Origin: Balneola vulgaris DSM 17893
Lineage (GTDB): Bacteria > Bacteroidota > Rhodothermia > Balneolales > Balneolaceae
DNA: 64,000 nucleotides
NCBI RefSeq assembly: GCF_000375465.1
Contig: NZ_AQXH01000001.1
Coordinates: 434,130 to 498,129 of the forward strand
Direction of reading: 5' to 3'
Below, piece after piece: positions 62,895 to 64,000 of the stretch. Position numbers and translations under genes: made by a program. The notes under the pieces are model-generated. The model saw only the letters and a program-made list of their open reading frames with translations. It had not been told where the DNA came from and searched no databases. Position 1 is the stretch's first letter. Each line of letters begins with the position of its first letter.

Positions 62895-64000
62895 ATGATT
62901 AAGACTTCTAAAAAAATCACTACAAAAGAAGCTAGGGAAATATATACCGCACTTCTCTTACCTCGATACATTGAGGAAAAAATGTTGAAGCTTCTGCGAC
63001 AAAACAAGATCAGTAAATGGTTTTCAGGTATAGGGCAAGAAGCTGTAGCCGTTGGGGTTACATTATCTAGCGAAAGTGATGATTACATCTTACCGATGCA
63101 TCGCAATCTTGGGGTATTTACTACACGGAAGGTTCCTTTTTACCCTCTGTTCTGCCAACTATTTGGAAAAGCAGAAGGCTTTAGTAAAGGCCGAGAACGA
63201 TCCTTTCACTTCGGCACTCTTGATCATAACATTGTAGGCATGATTTCACATTTAGCGGCAATGATGCCCGTTGCCGATGGATTGGCCATGGCTCACAAAA
63301 TGAGGAAAAAGAATGCCGTAGCTTTTTCATTTTGTGGAGATGGAGCGACTAGTGAAGGTGATTTCCACGAGGCTTTAAATCTTGCTGCAGTGTGGGAGTT
63401 ACCAGCCATATTCATTATAGAGAATAACGGCTATGGATTATCCACTCCTACTTCAGAACAATATGCTTGCGAAAAGCTATCCGACCGAGCCATTGGTTAT
63501 GGCATGGAGAGCTTCCATATTGATGGTAACAACATCTTTGAAGTGATGGAAACGGTGAAGAAAGCACGTAAACTTGCTCTTAAAGGAAAACCCGTACTTA
63601 TTGAAGCCCAGACATTTAGAATGCGTGGACATGAAGAAGCTTCAGGAACTCATTATGTGCCCGACATCCTATTTGAAAACTGGGCAGCTAAAGATCCCAT
63701 CCTCAGATTTGAAGAATATTTAGAAGCTAATAAGCTACTCAACAAAGAAGAACAGCAAGCTATTAGAGGTCAAATTGAAGAACTCTATAAAGCGGATTTA
63801 GACCGAGCCTTGGTTGCCGACGATCCCATCTTTGATCGAGATACCGAATTAAATGCGGTGTATGCGCCTGCCCCTACTTCTCACCCTTCTCCTTCAAATG
63901 GAAAGGTGGTTGAACGTCGTTTCGTTGATGCTATTCAAGCGGGACTTAAACAAGCTTTTGAAGAAGATGATACTACCATCATTATTGGGCAGGATATCGC
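62895..64000 (+). CDS. 2-oxoacid dehydrogenase E1, fused alpha-beta, 5' part (cut by window edge)
   Basis: About 368 residues are readable from ATG 62895 with no stop. The alpha part holds the thiamine diphosphate motif FCGDGATSEGDFHEALNLAAVWELPAIFIIENNGYG (GDG...NN, from ~residue 150), and LIEAQTFRMRGHEEASG. The sequence then runs without interruption into VVERRFVDAIQAGLKQAFEEDDTTIIIGQDI, which is the start of the beta subunit. So alpha and beta E1 are fused. Pyruvate or branched-chain oxoacid as substrate cannot be told. Confidence 0.88.
   Translation, partial: MIKTSKKITTKEAREIYTALLLPRYIEEKMLKLLRQNKISKWFSGIGQEAVAVGVTLSSESDDYILPMHRNLGVFTTRKVPFYPLFCQLFGKAEGFSKGRERSFHFGTLDHNIVGMISHLAAMMPVADGLAMAHKMRKKNAVAFSFCGDGATSEGDFHEALNLAAVWELPAIFIIENNGYGLSTPTSEQYACEKLSDRAIGYGMESFHIDGNNIFEVMETVKKARKLALKGKPVLIEAQTFRMRGHEEASGTHYVPDILFENWAAKDPILRFEEYLEANKLLNKEEQQAIRGQIEELYKADLDRALVADDPIFDRDTELNAVYAPAPTSHPSPSNGKVVERRFVDAIQAGLKQAFEEDDTTIIIGQDI

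Overview
The window looks like a chromosomal segment from a Bacteroidota-type (FCB group) bacterium, most likely Balneolota; this is an inference from gene content, not a tree. Supporting signs are a type IX secretion C-terminal sorting domain next to two PorV-like proteins, BshC of the bacillithiol pathway, promoters of the TTG/TAnnTTTG kind, few strong Shine-Dalgarno sites and several TTG/GTG starts. No rRNA, tRNA, CRISPR array, transposase or integrase was recognised.

Layout. 1-5454 (minus): trp operon trpE-trpS-trpG-trpD-trpC-trpF behind a leader peptide with three consecutive Trp codons and an attenuator; trpF runs off the left edge. 5626-10018 (plus): a surface/secretion block (lipoprotein, T9SS cargo with BNR-like repeats, two PorV/PorQ-like proteins) running into a glycan cluster 10023-16086 (two glycosyltransferases, flippase, NodB-like deacetylase, WecB). 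16094-23165 (minus): phospholipid and envelope genes (pssA, psd), rseP, dxr, an HDAC-like hydrolase, a laccase-domain (PgeF/YfiH) protein, aroE, an SRPBCC protein. 23328-29769: an envelope locus with an outer-membrane barrel, a TPR lipoprotein, two DUF4331-like proteins and an RND/MMPL transporter. 29766-33940 (minus): tmk, a PspC-domain protein, 5-formyl-THF cyclo-ligase, bshC, a bifunctional-nuclease-family protein. 34119-41516 (plus): nuoA-H with its own promoter and terminator, without nuoI-N. 41643-49673: accessory zone with a collagen-like lipoprotein, a PHP-domain/SMC-like ATPase, an amidohydrolase and a small membrane protein, separated by spacers full of repeats. 49674-51941 (plus): RDD membrane protein, cupin, AlkD-like DNA-alkylation protein. 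51938-56829 (minus): a methionine operon under a SAM-I riboswitch, with methionine synthase split into two ORFs and followed by metF. 56856-62759 (minus): hybrid histidine kinase, Omp85-family protein, and polyamine genes speE, pyruvoyl arginine decarboxylase and speD. 62895-64000 (plus): start of an alpha-beta fused 2-oxoacid dehydrogenase E1, cut by the right edge.

Working together. Two amino-acid operons carry complete, legible cis-regulatory RNAs: ribosome-mediated attenuation for tryptophan (which here also controls tryptophanyl-tRNA synthetase) and a SAM-I aptamer with a plausible translation-level expression platform for methionine. The methionine operon and the polyamine genes both act on the SAM economy. 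The 42-50 kb zone is the only part that looks recently acquired or rearranged: an A+T-rich ATPase gene resembling defence ATPases, and single genes preceded by related sequences and separated by interspersed repeats.
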